Assembly: GCA_040221055.1 (NCBI GenBank)
Contig: JAVJVN010000012.1
Span: forward strand, 1-48,889
Length of the DNA stretch: 48,889 bases
Reading direction: 5' to 3'
Source of the DNA: Rhodothermales bacterium
Lineage (GTDB): Bacteria; Bacteroidota; Rhodothermia; Rhodothermales; UBA10348
Shown in pieces: positions 32,583 through 40,760 of the stretch. The notes below the pieces were generated by a model, which saw only the letters and a list, made by a program, of their open reading frames with translations, was not told the DNA's origin and searched no databases. Made by a program: the position numbers and the translations under genes. The stretch's first letter is position 1, and each line of letters starts with the position of its first letter.

Positions 32583-33501
32583 TGTCGGGACGAATACCGC
32601 ACTTCTGCTGATTTCGGAATGGCAGCAGGGTCGGCTGGTCGAGGTGACCAGATCCTCCGGTTACGTTCGACTCGGAGAAGGTCTGGAGGCAAGTGGACGG
32701 GTCTCCGGGGCCGCTCTGGAACGTCTGCGAGGTGTACTTGAGGCGCACATGCAACTGGTACGGGAATCCGGAGCTGCCGATGTGGTGGTCACGGGTACCA
32801 GTGCCTCACGGGATGCCGGAAATGGTCACCTACTCCATGACATCGTCCGGGAAATCACGGGCACACCGTACCGGATCCTGTCCGGGGAAGAAGAGGCCGA
32901 AGTGACGTTCCTTGGGGCCGTCTCGGGGTGGACGGGTGCTTGGCCGGGTATCGGGATTCCCACCGTTGTGGACGTGGGTGGGGGGTCCACTGAAGTGGTC
33001 CAGGGTCGGGCCACGGATGAGAATGTCGAGTTGGGACACCGAACGAGCATGGACCTGGGCTCGGTACGGATTACGGAGCGGTTCTTTGATCGCTTGCCCC
33101 CGAAAACGTTGGATGTCGAGGCGGCGCGCATGCATGTCGGAGAAATGGTCCGGAAACGGTTGTCCCTTTTCGATCGGCCGGTACACTTGGTGGGAGCATC
33201 GGGGACGGCCCAGGTACTGGGCAGTCTCCATGCCGAACAGACCGGTCGTCCAGGACCGGGTGAGGATGGCATACCGCGCGGGGATGTGGACGCATGGGCC
33301 CATCGACTGGAGGGCATGTCTGCGGATGAAGTCATGGCTCTTGATCCTGCACGGATGCGCGGACGGGCCGATGTGTTCGCTGCAGGCGTGATGATCCTGC
33401 GTGAGGTCATGGAGGCATTGGATGCGCCGCGCTTGTTCATTTCCGGGTATGGGGTCAGACACGGCGTGGCCATTCGATATTTCAGGGAATTGACGGGTTG
33501 A
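32563..33501 (+). CDS. Ppx/GppA-family phosphatase
   Basis: 312 residues from ATG 32563 (MRLATIDVGTNTALLLI), overlapping prmA by 20 bases. The ASKHA-fold phosphate motifs are IDVGTNTALLLI (6-17) and VVDVGGGSTEVV (about 136-147). It is the short, single-domain form of exopolyphosphatase/guanosine pentaphosphate phosphatase; C-terminal HD domain is absent. It probably hydrolyses polyphosphate or pppGpp, and so relates functionally to the Rel enzyme further up, though the two genes are not linked. Confidence 0.93.
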   Translation: MRLATIDVGTNTALLLISEWQQGRLVEVTRSSGYVRLGEGLEASGRVSGAALERLRGVLEAHMQLVRESGAADVVVTGTSASRDAGNGHLLHDIVREITGTPYRILSGEEEAEVTFLGAVSGWTGAWPGIGIPTVVDVGGGSTEVVQGRATDENVELGHRTSMDLGSVRITERFFDRLPPKTLDVEAARMHVGEMVRKRLSLFDRPVHLVGASGTAQVLGSLHAEQTGRPGPGEDGIPRGDVDAWAHRLEGMSADEVMALDPARMRGRADVFAAGVMILREVMEALDAPRLFISGYGVRHGVAIRYFRELTG

Positions 33502-33556
33502 ACGGAACAGCCGGATGGAAGTCCGGTCCAACGAGTCCCATCAACAGCCTCTCCCT

Positions 33557-34660
33557 ATGACCGTCGAACACGTTCTCAAAGCACTGGCCCAGGTGGTCGA
33601 CCCGGACACCGGATCCAATGTTCTCCGACTGGACATGATCAAGGAATTGCAGGTGTCCGAATCGGGCATTGCATTCACCATCCTGCTCCACGACCCGACC
33701 GCCGGATTCGCCCGGACGGTCGAGACCGATTGCCGGAAGGTGCTCGCCGCGGAGTTCGGTCCTGATGTGCGTCTGGATATCCGGATGGACAACGAAATGC
33801 TGGATCTCGGAATGGATCTGCAGGTCGATGGTCAGACGCAGGCAGAAGGCTTCCGGGGTGTCCGCAATATCATTGCCGTGGCTTCCGGCAAGGGGGGTGT
33901 GGGCAAGAGCACGGTGTCCGTGAACCTCGCCGTTGCGTTGGCCCGTCAAGGATTCTCGGTCGGGCTCGTCGATGCCGATATCTACGGTCCATCCATTCCG
34001 ACCATGTTCGGGGTCGAGAATGCCAAACCCCGTGTTTCGGCCGATCGACGGATAATCCCGTTGGAAAAATTCGGTGTCAAACTGTTGTCCATGGGATTCC
34101 TGGTGGATCCGGAAAAAGCCGTCATTTGGCGGGGACCCATGGTAACGAGCGCCATCAAACAGTTCCTGGGCGATACGGAATGGGGGAACCTCGATTACCT
34201 GTTGCTGGATTTGCCGCCAGGGACGGGAGACATCCAGCTCACGATTGTCCAGACGGTTCCGCTGAACGGTGCCGTCATTGTCTCCACGCCCCAGCGTGTG
34301 GCGTTGGCCGATGCGCGCAAGGGCGTGGCCATGTTCGAGCAGGTAGGCGTGCCGGTTCTCGGCCTGGTGGAAAACATGGCTTGGTTCACGCCACCCGAGC
34401 TGCCCGAGAACAGGTACTACCTGTTCGGAAAGGGAGGTGCCCGGGCCCTGGCCAATGAGTTGGGGGTTCCGCTTCTGGCCGAACTTCCCATCCAGGAGAC
34501 CATCCGTCAGAATTGTGATGACGGGACCCCTGCTGCGAGCGAAGCCGATACGTCGGCTTCAAAAGCCTTCGCGGGTTTGGCACAGGCGGTCGACGAACAG
34601 GTCATCCTGCGCAATGCCACGCGACCGGCCACGGAAAAAGTAGATATCCTCCACCGGTAA
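33557..34660 (+). CDS. mrp: Mrp/ApbC-type P-loop NTPase, iron-sulfur carrier
   Basis: 367 residues from ATG 33557; an earlier ATG at 33515 adds unlike sequence. The N-terminal MIP18/DUF59 domain covers about residues 3-80, then the Mrp ATPase has P-loop GKGGVGKST (111-119), DADIYGPSIPTMFG and DLPPGTGD. The CxxC of many ApbC proteins is missing: the segment ENMAWFTPPELPENRYYLFGKGG in pieces has no cysteine, as often in Bacteroidota. It probably still carries or inserts Fe-S clusters, but the cluster ligands would have to differ. The NifU-C gene follows 63 bases downstream. Confidence 0.93.
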   Translation: MTVEHVLKALAQVVDPDTGSNVLRLDMIKELQVSESGIAFTILLHDPTAGFARTVETDCRKVLAAEFGPDVRLDIRMDNEMLDLGMDLQVDGQTQAEGFRGVRNIIAVASGKGGVGKSTVSVNLAVALARQGFSVGLVDADIYGPSIPTMFGVENAKPRVSADRRIIPLEKFGVKLLSMGFLVDPEKAVIWRGPMVTSAIKQFLGDTEWGNLDYLLLDLPPGTGDIQLTIVQTVPLNGAVIVSTPQRVALADARKGVAMFEQVGVPVLGLVENMAWFTPPELPENRYYLFGKGGARALANELGVPLLAELPIQETIRQNCDDGTPAASEADTSASKAFAGLAQAVDEQVILRNATRPATEKVDILHR

Positions 34661-34723
34661 GCCCGCTTTCCGCGAACCCGTCGCGTTCAATGACGTAGGA
34701 CGGAGACACATCCGGATTTCCCA

Positions 34724-34990
34724 ATGATCATGCGTCCCGACATCGACAACAACCTGGTCCAACAGGTCGAATCGGCCCTCGATACGCTGCGTCCTTATCT
34801 GAAAGCGGACGGCGGAGAAGTCCGCCTGCTCGACATCACCGACGAGATGGTCGTGGAACTGGAGCTGTTGGGTGCATGCGGAACGTGTCCCATGAGCACC
34901 ATGACGCTCAGGGCCGGGATTGAACAGGCCGTGAAACGGTCGGTCCCCCAGATTTCCCGCGTCGAGGCCATCAACGCCAGCGGGGCGTAG
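34724..34990 (+). CDS. NifU C-terminal domain protein (Nfu-type iron-sulfur scaffold)
   Basis: 88 residues. Only the Nfu domain is present: QQVESALDTLRPYLKADGGEVRLLDIT (in pieces) and the cluster-binding ACGTCPMSTMTLRAGIE with CxxC at Cys52 and Cys55. Such short Nfu proteins carry a [4Fe-4S] cluster as a dimer. A role together with the preceding Mrp is likely from adjacency. The start is ATG 34724; 34730 is possible. Confidence 0.93.
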   Translation: MIMRPDIDNNLVQQVESALDTLRPYLKADGGEVRLLDITDEMVVELELLGACGTCPMSTMTLRAGIEQAVKRSVPQISRVEAINASGA

Positions 34991-35002
34991 TGTCAACAGG
35001 CC

Positions 35003-36760
35003 CTAGTTGAACCCTTCGCCGGTAACCGCCGGGGGATTGTCCTGGTTGGCAACCTGCCATGCTGTACCGAAGATCAGTCGGGCAATCCGCTCCATTCGCT
35101 CGTATTCGATCTTGTCGGGCTCATCGTCCACGCCGTGATAATCGTCGTGCGTCCCGGTGAAGAAGAATATGAACGGAATGTTGTGCTTGCCGAAGTTCCA
35201 GTGGTCGGAACGACGGTAGAACTGGTTCGGATCGTCCTTGGAATTGAACCGCTCGTTGAGGTCCAGGTCCGTACCCATGACCTCGTTCGTTTTCACGTTG
35301 ATGTCGTGGAGCTCCTGCGAGATGAGGTTGGAGCCGATCAAGTAGACGTAATCGCCGTCTGGACCCGGGTGCGTGGGATCAATCCGACCGATCATGTCGA
35401 TGTTGAGGTTCGTTACGGTCTTTTCCAACGGGAAAATCGGTTCGTGATCCGTGTACCAGGCGGAGCCCAGCAAGCCTTTCTCTTCGCCGGTGACGTTCAT
35501 GAACAGGACCGAGCGACGGGGACCGTACCCCTGTTTCTTGGCAGCCATGAAGGCTTCCGCGATCTCAAGGATGGTGACCGTGCCGGAACCGTCATCATCG
35601 GCACCGTTGTTGATCCGGTCTTCACCCGTGCCACTGAACCCGATATGATCGTAATGTGACGTGACGACAACCAGTTCATCCTTCAGGTCCGACCCCTCCA
35701 GGTAGGCCACCACGTTCTCGGTCTGGGCCTCGAACGCATCGTTTTCCACATTGCCGTTCAGGGTCAGACCCGGCACTTCAAGGACCGTGGGCTCGAGAGA
35801 CGCAGTGATTCCGTTCTGGAGGGCTTCAACGGTGGTGCCGGCGGGCGACAGGAGTTGATTGGCCAGTTCAACCGAGATCTCGAATACGGGCGGAAAACTG
35901 CGACGCCGTGATCCCGAAGCATTGGGATCGGGAGGGGTGAGCGACAGGCCGCCAACGCCAGCTGGCGCTGTCGCAGCCACTGCAACGCGTTCGGCAAGCG
36001 GGGTCGCCGCGTCAGGGGAAACGACGAGGATCCCCTTGGGCATGCCGGTCTGGCCCATGGAGCTGAACTTCGTGAATCGTCCCGTCGTCCAGCGGGACGG
36101 CTCACCATCCGTGGTCAGGAGACTCTTGCCCGACGCATCCATCGGTTCTCCAGCCAGAATGAGGAGCCAGTTCTGCGTGAGGTCCAGGTTGGCGGCGGCC
36201 AGGGCGCTCATGTCATTGTAGCCCAATTCATCATCCGCAATACCGTATCCCCCGAAAATCAAGCCCCCCGATACATCCTCACCGCTTCCGAACTGGAGCA
36301 TGAGGTGTCCGTCCGAGTTGGAGCCACCGTACGTGGCAGACGCGAGCGGACCATCGCCGGTGCGGGCCACCAGGCCGGCCTGCTTGAATTTGGATCCATA
36401 CACCGTGAAGGGTTGCATGTAAGCAGCTGGATCCCGCGGATTGTCCGTTCCGGCTGTTCCACGGGGCTCGAGTCCGATCTTGCGATACTGCGAGGCCAGG
36501 TACTGCGCCGCGAGTTTCTGTCCCCGGGCGGACGTTTCCCGCCCTTCGAAGAAGTCCGACGCAAAAAAGTAGAGGTGTGCGGCCAGATCCTCCGCGGTGA
36601 TGGTCTCGGCGAACGCATTGACTACAGCCGGGTCATCGAACAAGGTGGGCGTTGGCGACGGCGGGGACGCAATGGGCTGTCGGACGTCGGTGTCCTGGGC
36701 CATGACGGCCAAAGGACCGACAAGCAGGGCGAAAAGGGCGATCTGCAGGAATCTTTTCAT
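35003..36760 (-). CDS. Secreted M28-family metallopeptidase
   Basis: 585 residues. Signal peptide MKRFLQIALFALLVGPLAVMA, then about residues 40-120 a helical region. A PA-type insertion lies in the middle (SGGLIFGGYGIADDELGYND ... DASGKSLL). The zinc site is complete: SHYDHIG (about 366-372), NGADDDGSGT, GEEKGLLGS, DMIGR and the last His in THDDYHGVDDE. It cleaves peptides in the periplasm or outside the cell. Substrate not known. It overlaps the DUF58 gene by four bases. Confidence 0.93.
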   Translation of the reverse strand: MKRFLQIALFALLVGPLAVMAQDTDVRQPIASPPSPTPTLFDDPAVVNAFAETITAEDLAAHLYFFASDFFEGRETSARGQKLAAQYLASQYRKIGLEPRGTAGTDNPRDPAAYMQPFTVYGSKFKQAGLVARTGDGPLASATYGGSNSDGHLMLQFGSGEDVSGGLIFGGYGIADDELGYNDMSALAAANLDLTQNWLLILAGEPMDASGKSLLTTDGEPSRWTTGRFTKFSSMGQTGMPKGILVVSPDAATPLAERVAVAATAPAGVGGLSLTPPDPNASGSRRRSFPPVFEISVELANQLLSPAGTTVEALQNGITASLEPTVLEVPGLTLNGNVENDAFEAQTENVVAYLEGSDLKDELVVVTSHYDHIGFSGTGEDRINNGADDDGSGTVTILEIAEAFMAAKKQGYGPRRSVLFMNVTGEEKGLLGSAWYTDHEPIFPLEKTVTNLNIDMIGRIDPTHPGPDGDYVYLIGSNLISQELHDINVKTNEVMGTDLDLNERFNSKDDPNQFYRRSDHWNFGKHNIPFIFFFTGTHDDYHGVDDEPDKIEYERMERIARLIFGTAWQVANQDNPPAVTGEGFN

Positions 36761-37689
36761 GACAACCTCTGGCGTTTGTTCAGATACGCGAGTAAAGCGG
36801 CACGGTAGCTCGTGGACGTGTCGAGTTCTATGAAATCAATGTTACGTTCCCGGCACCGGTCACGGAAACGATCAGAGAACGCTTGGACGGCTTCTGCGTA
36901 ATTTTCACGCAATTGGGACGGTTGAAGGCTCATTTCCTCACCCGTCTCCATGTCCACGAATCGCATGGGGACATCCGGAAAGCGGAAGCGACGCTCGGTT
37001 TCCGTTTCAAGGACGTGGAATACCAACACCTCATGACCCCGGTATCGCAAGTGCCGGAGCGACTTGAGCAGGGCTTCGTGTTCACTGACGTTTTCGAACA
37101 GGTCTGTTATGAGGACCACCATGGACCGGCGACCAATACGCTCGGCAACTTCGTCAAGAACGGCAGCGGCGCCGGTCCTGTTTTCGGTGGGTGCGGCACC
37201 GGTAAGCTCTTCCAAACGGGTCAGCAGCTGCCGCAGATAGCCCTGGGTAGACTTGGGCGGCATGAGGGTGTGGATGTGGTCATCGAAACCAATGAGCCCG
37301 GTCGCGTCGCGCTGGCGCACCATCATGAAATGCAGGGCACCGGCCAACCACGCGCCGTATTCCAGTTTGCTGATACCGGATGCATGCTTGTACCGCATGG
37401 AAGGAGACGTGTCGAGGACGACGTACTGACGCAGGTTGGTTTCTTCCTCGTACTGCTTCACGTAGTGCCGGTCGGTCTTCGCGAATACTTTCCAGTCGAC
37501 GTGACGGAGTTCATCGCCCGGATTGTACGGGCGATGTTCCGCAAATTCCACGGAAAACCCGTGATACGGGCTTTTATGGAGACCGGTAATGAACCCCTCA
37601 ACAATCATCCTGGCCCGCATTTCCATGGTGGACACCTGGGATATGAACGCCGGGTCGAGGTATTTCAGCAATTTGGATTCTGCAGCCAC
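36757..37689 (-). CDS. DUF58-family protein (von Willebrand A-like)
   Basis: 310 residues from GTG 37689 (VAAESKLLKYLDPAF); homologues begin close to this motif. A frame upstream to ATG 37770 would add 27 residues of poor similarity that run over a tandem repeat. Hallmarks: ARMIVEGFITGLHKSPYHGFSVEFAEHRPYNPGDELRHVDWKVFAKTDR (in pieces) and a vWA-like fold starting VVLDTSPSM with DxSxS, T, D metal site candidates. Related proteins often lie beside a MoxR ATPase; none is here. The downstream gene is the M28 peptidase, translationally coupled. The job is not known. Confidence 0.92.
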   Translation of the reverse strand: MAAESKLLKYLDPAFISQVSTMEMRARMIVEGFITGLHKSPYHGFSVEFAEHRPYNPGDELRHVDWKVFAKTDRHYVKQYEEETNLRQYVVLDTSPSMRYKHASGISKLEYGAWLAGALHFMMVRQRDATGLIGFDDHIHTLMPPKSTQGYLRQLLTRLEELTGAAPTENRTGAAAVLDEVAERIGRRSMVVLITDLFENVSEHEALLKSLRHLRYRGHEVLVFHVLETETERRFRFPDVPMRFVDMETGEEMSLQPSQLRENYAEAVQAFSDRFRDRCRERNIDFIELDTSTSYRAALLAYLNKRQRLS

Positions 37690-37734
37690 CGTTGTCGGGA
37701 ATTGTTGGATGGAATGGGTGAAACGGGTCGGCCC

Positions 37735-37760
37735 CAATCGGTTCCGGCAATCGGTTCCGG
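37735..37760. repeat. 13-base tandem direct repeat
   Basis: CAATCGGTTCCGG occurs twice, head to tail, without a gap (37735-37747 and 37748-37760). It lies between the start of the DUF58 gene and pyrR, inside what may be the promoter region. It could be a pair of regulator half-sites or a replication slip. Confidence 0.85.
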
Positions 37761-37764
37761 ATCT

Positions 37765-37808
37765 TTTCACGCGCTCTACGACGACAAACTTCCGTTGGGT
37801 GCGTGAAA
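37765..37808 (+). promoter_or_regulatory. Long-range inverted repeat in the pyrR leader
   Basis: TTTCACGC (37765-37772) pairs perfectly with GCGTGAAA (37801-37808) over a 28-base loop; the arm ends 17 bases before pyrR ATG. PyrR of Gram-positive bacteria controls pyr operons by binding leader RNA. Whether this structure is bound by PyrR is inference; no terminator/antiterminator pair with T-run is seen. Confidence 0.3.
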
Positions 37809-37825
37809 TGCACTAACTTTCCGGC

Positions 37826-38401
37826 ATGGAACCCACCGACGTCATCAAAGCCCGGTTGATGGATGAACGCGACCTGGAGCGAACGCTCCAACGCATGGCG
37901 CATCAATTGATTGAGGTTTTCGAACTGGATGAGGCCCGTGGGGAGACATTCGGACTCATTGGCATGCAGACGCGGGGAGCCCATCTCGCTGCCCGTATGC
38001 AGCGGATGATCCACGATGACATCGGTATCCAGGTCCCGCTCGGTGTACTGGATGCCACCATGTACCGCGACGACTTCCGCATGCGCATGAAGCAGCCTGT
38101 GGTTCGGGAGACGCGGGTCGAATTCGACATACGCAACCGGCATCTGGTCCTTGTGGACGACGTATTGTTCACGGGACGCACGTTGAGGGCGGCCCTCGAT
38201 GCATTGATGGACATGGGTCGACCGGCATCGGTGCATTCCCTCGTCATCATCGATCGCGGGCTCCGGGAGCTGCCCTTGCGTGCCGATTTCGTGGGCAGGG
38301 TGGTTCCCACGCTCCCTGGCGAAGAGGTTCGCGTCCGTGTCCGGGAATGCGACCAGATGGAAGGTGTATGGTTGGTTTCCCATCCTGACAGCGAGGAATA
38401 A
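37826..38401 (+). CDS. pyrR: PyrR bifunctional pyr operon regulator/uracil phosphoribosyltransferase
   Basis: 191 residues. The PRPP-binding loop HLVLVDDVLFTGRTLRAAL (about 106-124) and the N-terminal core MAHQLIEVFELDEARGETFGLIGMQTRG are classic PyrR, as is the middle YRDDFRMRM. It binds UMP/UTP and RNA in Firmicutes; here it may be enzyme, regulator or both. It directly abuts pyrB, whose GTG start is the next base after its TAA. Confidence 0.94.
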   Translation: MEPTDVIKARLMDERDLERTLQRMAHQLIEVFELDEARGETFGLIGMQTRGAHLAARMQRMIHDDIGIQVPLGVLDATMYRDDFRMRMKQPVVRETRVEFDIRNRHLVLVDDVLFTGRTLRAALDALMDMGRPASVHSLVIIDRGLRELPLRADFVGRVVPTLPGEEVRVRVRECDQMEGVWLVSHPDSEE

Positions 38402-39358
38402 GTGGAAAATGTGATCCCCGAAAAGCTTGAACACCGGCACCTTCTGGGGCTTGCCGACTACTCCGCCGGGGAAATCCAGTTGATCCTGGAGACGGCACGC
38501 CGATTCCGGGATGTGTTGGATCGCCCCATCCGTCGTGTACCCACCCTGCGGGGGATCACGGTGGTGAACCTGTTTTTCGAGGCGTCCACCCGGACCCGGA
38601 TTTCGTTTGAGCTGGCCGAAAAGCGCCTGTCGGCCGATACCGTGAACTTTTCCGCATCAGGATCGAGTGTATCCAAGGGGGAAACGCTCAAGGACACCGC
38701 CCGGAATATCGAGGCCATGAAAATCGATATGGTCGTCGTCCGCCACGCGTCTGCCGGTGCGCCCAGCTTCCTGACCCGTTGTGTGGATGCCGTCATCGTG
38801 AATGCCGGAGACGGGGCGCATGAACACCCCACCCAGGCATTGCTCGATGCCCTCACGATTTCGGACCGCTTCGGGTCGTTCAAAGGATTGAACGTATCGA
38901 TCATCGGGGACATCATGCACAGCCGGGTGGCCCGGTCCAACATGCATGCCCTGCTGGCCCTCGGCGCAAATGTCACACTCTGTGGCCCCCGTTCACTGTT
39001 GCCCGTTGCATTGGACAGGATGGTCGGACACGGATCGGTTCGGGTGACTACGCGTCTGGATGAGGCGCTCGAGGGGTGTGATGTGGCCATGGCGCTCCGT
39101 ATCCAGATGGAGCGTCAGGGGCGGAGCCTTTTTCCGTCGGTCCGGGAATACCACGACCAATTCGGCATACGACGTGACCATCTGGATACGTACAAGGATT
39201 TGATCATCATGCACCCGGGCCCCGTGAACCGCGGTGTGGAATTGGCCACCGACGTCGTGGATCATGAACGCGCGCTGATTCTGAACCAGGTCACCAATGG
39301 CGTTGCCGTCCGCATGGCCGTCCTCTATCTCCTGTCCGGAACCCGGGAAGAGGCGTAA
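38402..39358 (+). CDS. pyrB: Aspartate carbamoyltransferase catalytic subunit
   Basis: 318 residues from GTG 38402 directly after the pyrR stop. Carbamoyl-phosphate motif STRTR (62-66), the [12 protein letters not shown] loop (about 88-99) and HPTQAL (142-147), NSRVxRS-like HSRVARSN and [11 protein letters not shown] are all present. It makes N-carbamoyl-L-aspartate in pyrimidine synthesis. No pyrI regulatory gene is adjacent, so it is likely the unregulated trimer form or acts with other pyr enzymes elsewhere. Confidence 0.97.
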   Translation: MENVIPEKLEHRHLLGLADYSAGEIQLILETARRFRDVLDRPIRRVPTLRGITVVNLFFEASTRTRISFELAEKRLSADTVNFSASGSSVSKGETLKDTARNIEAMKIDMVVVRHASAGAPSFLTRCVDAVIVNAGDGAHEHPTQALLDALTISDRFGSFKGLNVSIIGDIMHSRVARSNMHALLALGANVTLCGPRSLLPVALDRMVGHGSVRVTTRLDEALEGCDVAMALRIQMERQGRSLFPSVREYHDQFGIRRDHLDTYKDLIIMHPGPVNRGVELATDVVDHERALILNQVTNGVAVRMAVLYLLSGTREEA

Positions 39359-39765
39359 TGGGAAGGCAGATCCACGATGCGGTCCGTCGTCGTCACGTCG
39401 TGGATGGTCCGGAGGAGCGGGTCCGGCAGGCCGTCCTGGACTGGTTGATCGGACAGGCCGGCGTACCGGCCGGACTGATAGCCGTCGAAAAGTCCATTCG
39501 GGTACAGGGTCAGGTGCGTCGACCGGATATCGTGGTCCACGACAGGAAGGGCCGGCCCTGGCTCGTGGTGGAGTGCAAGGCCCCGTCTGTCCGTCTGGAT
39601 CGATCTGTCGCCGAGCAGGTTGCCGCCTACAACGCCGTACTGAAGGCCCCGTATGTCATGGTCACGAATGGGCAGGATCATGTGGGCATGCATCTCCTTG
39701 CTGCCGAGACATCCATCCGCTTCCTGACGGAATTTCCGACGTATCCACGGGTCGACACGCCATGA
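39358..39765 (+). CDS. Standalone HsdR-N-like PD-(D/E)XK domain protein
   Basis: 135 residues, overlapping the pyrB stop by one base. The segment RRPDIVV (54-60) followed by LVVECKAP (69-76) gives the D...ExK pattern of the restriction-nuclease fold as in the N-terminal region of type I restriction R subunits, but there is no helicase domain, M or S gene. Bacteroidota often have such a small gene. The catalytic residues (Asp57, Glu72, Lys74) are intact, so nuclease activity is possible. It is coupled to pyrB and cysQ; the reason is not clear. Confidence 0.88.
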   Translation: MGRQIHDAVRRRHVVDGPEERVRQAVLDWLIGQAGVPAGLIAVEKSIRVQGQVRRPDIVVHDRKGRPWLVVECKAPSVRLDRSVAEQVAAYNAVLKAPYVMVTNGQDHVGMHLLAAETSIRFLTEFPTYPRVDTP

Positions 39766-40751
39766 CATCACATACTGAGCAAGCCATGGTGGGATTGGCC
39801 GCTGTTCGCGAGGCGGGGGCCCTGTGTGAGGTCATCCGCCGTGATCTGGCAGGCGCCACGCTCCAGAAGCAGGACCGGTCACCGGTCACCGTGGCGGATT
39901 TTGCCAGCCAGGCGCTGGTCTGCTCGCGACTCCAGCGGGCCTTTCCGGACATTCCCATCGTGGCCGAAGAGTCCTCATCCATCCTTCGCGAGGAGGAGTC
40001 CGCCGGTATCCGGGCGCAGGTTGTCCAGCACGTACGTTCGGTCCGGCCGCACGCCACGGAAGCCGACGTACTCGCATGGTTGGATGCCGGAAGCGAGCGA
40101 ATCCGCCCTGCGCGCCCGGACCCGCCTGCCACGTACTGGACCCTCGATCCGATTGATGGTACCAAGGGATTCCTTCGTGGTGATCAATATGCCGTGGCGC
40201 TGGGCCTGGTAGAGGGCGGGAAGGTGGTTGCCGCCGCCATGGCCTGTCCGAACCTGATGCTTCCGGAATGGTCCACCAGGCGCGGCATTCTGGCGGCAGC
40301 CACCCGGGGAGGAGGCGTGGACCTGTACGGGTTCCACCATGCCGACCACCTGGGCCGGGCAATCGTCAGTCAGGAGCACGACCCCGGAGGCATGCGGATG
40401 TGCGAGTCCGTGGAGTCGGCCCATACGTCCCACGAGGAGTCGGTCCGGGTGGTCGGCCGGATCGGGATCGGTGGCTCGCCGGTTCGCATGGATTCACAGG
40501 CCAAGTACATGATGGTCGCATCGGGCGCTGCCGAGATTTACCTCCGATTGCCCAAAGGCGGATCCTATGTGGAAAACGTGTGGGACCACGCGGCGGGCTG
40601 CCTGCTGGTGGAGGAAGCCGGAGGACGGGTCACCGACGTGCACGGCGAGCCCTTGGATTTCGGACGGGGATCAACGCTGTCCGGAAATTCAGGCATTGTC
40701 GCATCCCACGGGCCGCTGCACGACGAAATCGTACGGACCCTCTCCGCGTGA
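39762..40751 (+). CDS. cysQ: 3'(2'),5'-bisphosphate nucleotidase-like phosphatase
   Basis: 329 residues from ATG 39762, overlapping the previous gene by four bases. The lithium-sensitive phosphatase motifs are present: VAEESSS (67-73), WTLDPIDGTKGFLRGDQYAVAL (126-147) and NVWDHAAGCLLVEEAGG. The FLRGDQYAVAL form points to the plant/fungal SAL1/Hal2-like class that removes the 3'-phosphate from PAP. Sulfate-assimilation genes are not adjacent. It may also act on inositol phosphates. Confidence 0.92.
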   Translation: MTSHTEQAMVGLAAVREAGALCEVIRRDLAGATLQKQDRSPVTVADFASQALVCSRLQRAFPDIPIVAEESSSILREEESAGIRAQVVQHVRSVRPHATEADVLAWLDAGSERIRPARPDPPATYWTLDPIDGTKGFLRGDQYAVALGLVEGGKVVAAAMACPNLMLPEWSTRRGILAAATRGGGVDLYGFHHADHLGRAIVSQEHDPGGMRMCESVESAHTSHEESVRVVGRIGIGGSPVRMDSQAKYMMVASGAAEIYLRLPKGGSYVENVWDHAAGCLLVEEAGGRVTDVHGEPLDFGRGSTLSGNSGIVASHGPLHDEIVRTLSA

Positions 40752-40760
40752 CCGACAGGG

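Noticed and set aside
39358-40751. Restriction-modification or defence island
   Set aside because: Only the small HsdR-N-like gene is present; no methylase, specificity or helicase genes accompany it.
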